This document shows positions 63,668-64,000 of a stretch of DNA of 64,000 nt, one piece after another. Origin of the DNA: Xenoacremonium recifei (taxonomy: Eukaryota; Ascomycota; Sordariomycetes; Hypocreales; Nectriaceae); contig WOFQ01000011.1 in assembly GCA_012184525.1 (NCBI GenBank), forward strand, positions 682,001 to 746,000. The letters are read 5' to 3'. The translations under genes and the position numbers were made by a program. Under the pieces are notes generated by a model. That model did not search any database. It was not told where the DNA came from and saw only the letters and a list, made by a program, of their open reading frames with translations. Numbering within the stretch: position 1 is the first letter of the stretch; each line of letters opens with the position of its first letter.

Positions 63668-64000
63668 TAGAACACACATCTGGGAAAGGTGCATAATGGA
63701 CTTCAGGGGAGTTAGAGGACATTATAGATGTAGACGGCCGGTATCTGGATATTTTGATAATACTAGAAATCATCATTGAAAAAGACTGCGTTGCTATAGT
63801 CTCTGGCTAACGAGAATGCAATTTATGTCAGTCTCCAGTAAGTATCTCTGACTGAATTCACTCCTGATAGAGAACGAACATGACTTCAATATCGATAAGA
63901 AAATACACAGGTGAACGTCCCGTTGCTGGTCTCGTGACTGCGTGGCAACCGCGGCGGAAGGAAGGCGCGAGGGTGTTTCCTTGATGCACTCCCCTCGCTC
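63668..64000. other. Downstream flank of DUS1
   Basis: AT-rich after the DUS1 stop, consistent with a 3' untranslated region and terminator zone. No gene begins before the window ends. Confidence 0.5.

Overview
This window looks like nuclear DNA of a filamentous ascomycete, most likely a Sordariomycete-type Pezizomycotina. The genes are split by many short introns, mostly 46-80 nt, with GTRNGT-like donors, CTAAC/CTGAC-like branch sites and YAG acceptors. Two regulators belong to the fungal Zn2Cys6 family. Upstream leaders are pyrimidine-rich, and one small AT-rich island holds decayed, mutually diverged repeats. Species is not decidable from the sequence alone. I rebuilt 14 protein genes by splicing; in every multi-exon model the exon lengths sum to a whole number of codons. 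I see no convincing tRNA or rRNA gene and no CRISPR array.

Layout, left to right. A PHD/extended-PHD chromatin reader of the Nto1/BRPF type (620-4215, minus). A 4.1 kb spacer with an AT-rich repeat island (about 6.4-7.8 kb). A leucine-rich-repeat protein (8333-11283, minus). A 7.7 kb stretch with no recognisable gene. A small mitochondrial membrane protein of probable TMEM223/186 type (18948-19871, minus), divergent from the pyruvate dehydrogenase E3-binding protein PDX1 (20287-21644, plus). A class III CoA-transferase (21902-23675, minus) and a Zn2Cys6 regulator (24770-27654, minus). A 3.2 kb spacer. An OPT oligopeptide transporter (30824-33645, minus), divergent from mitochondrial 3-oxoacyl-ACP synthase CEM1 (34321-35702, plus). 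Then CBP3 (36055-37047, plus), a kappa-class GST/DsbA-fold enzyme (37455-38373, minus), an HSDL2-like short-chain dehydrogenase (38717-39739, plus), and the large ATAD2/Yta7-type AAA ATPase (40088-45058, minus). A small conserved-looking serine-rich protein (46678-47046, minus). A second Zn2Cys6 regulator (49778-51697, minus). A 6.5 kb stretch without recognisable genes. A Bni4/Afr1-like cell-cortex scaffold candidate (58172-60705, plus). Finally the tRNA dihydrouridine synthase DUS1 (62070-63667, plus).

Most genes are housekeeping and act independently. Two functional themes stand out. The first is mitochondrial metabolism: CEM1 makes the mitochondrial fatty acyl chains that feed lipoate synthesis, PDX1 carries a lipoyl domain, CBP3 assembles cytochrome bc1, and the TMEM-like protein is a predicted inner-membrane factor. 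The second is chromatin: an Nto1-like reader and a Yta7-like nucleosome-associated ATPase. The CoA-transferase next to a Zn2Cys6 regulator, with an OPT transporter upstream, is a possible small catabolic locus, but only by position.
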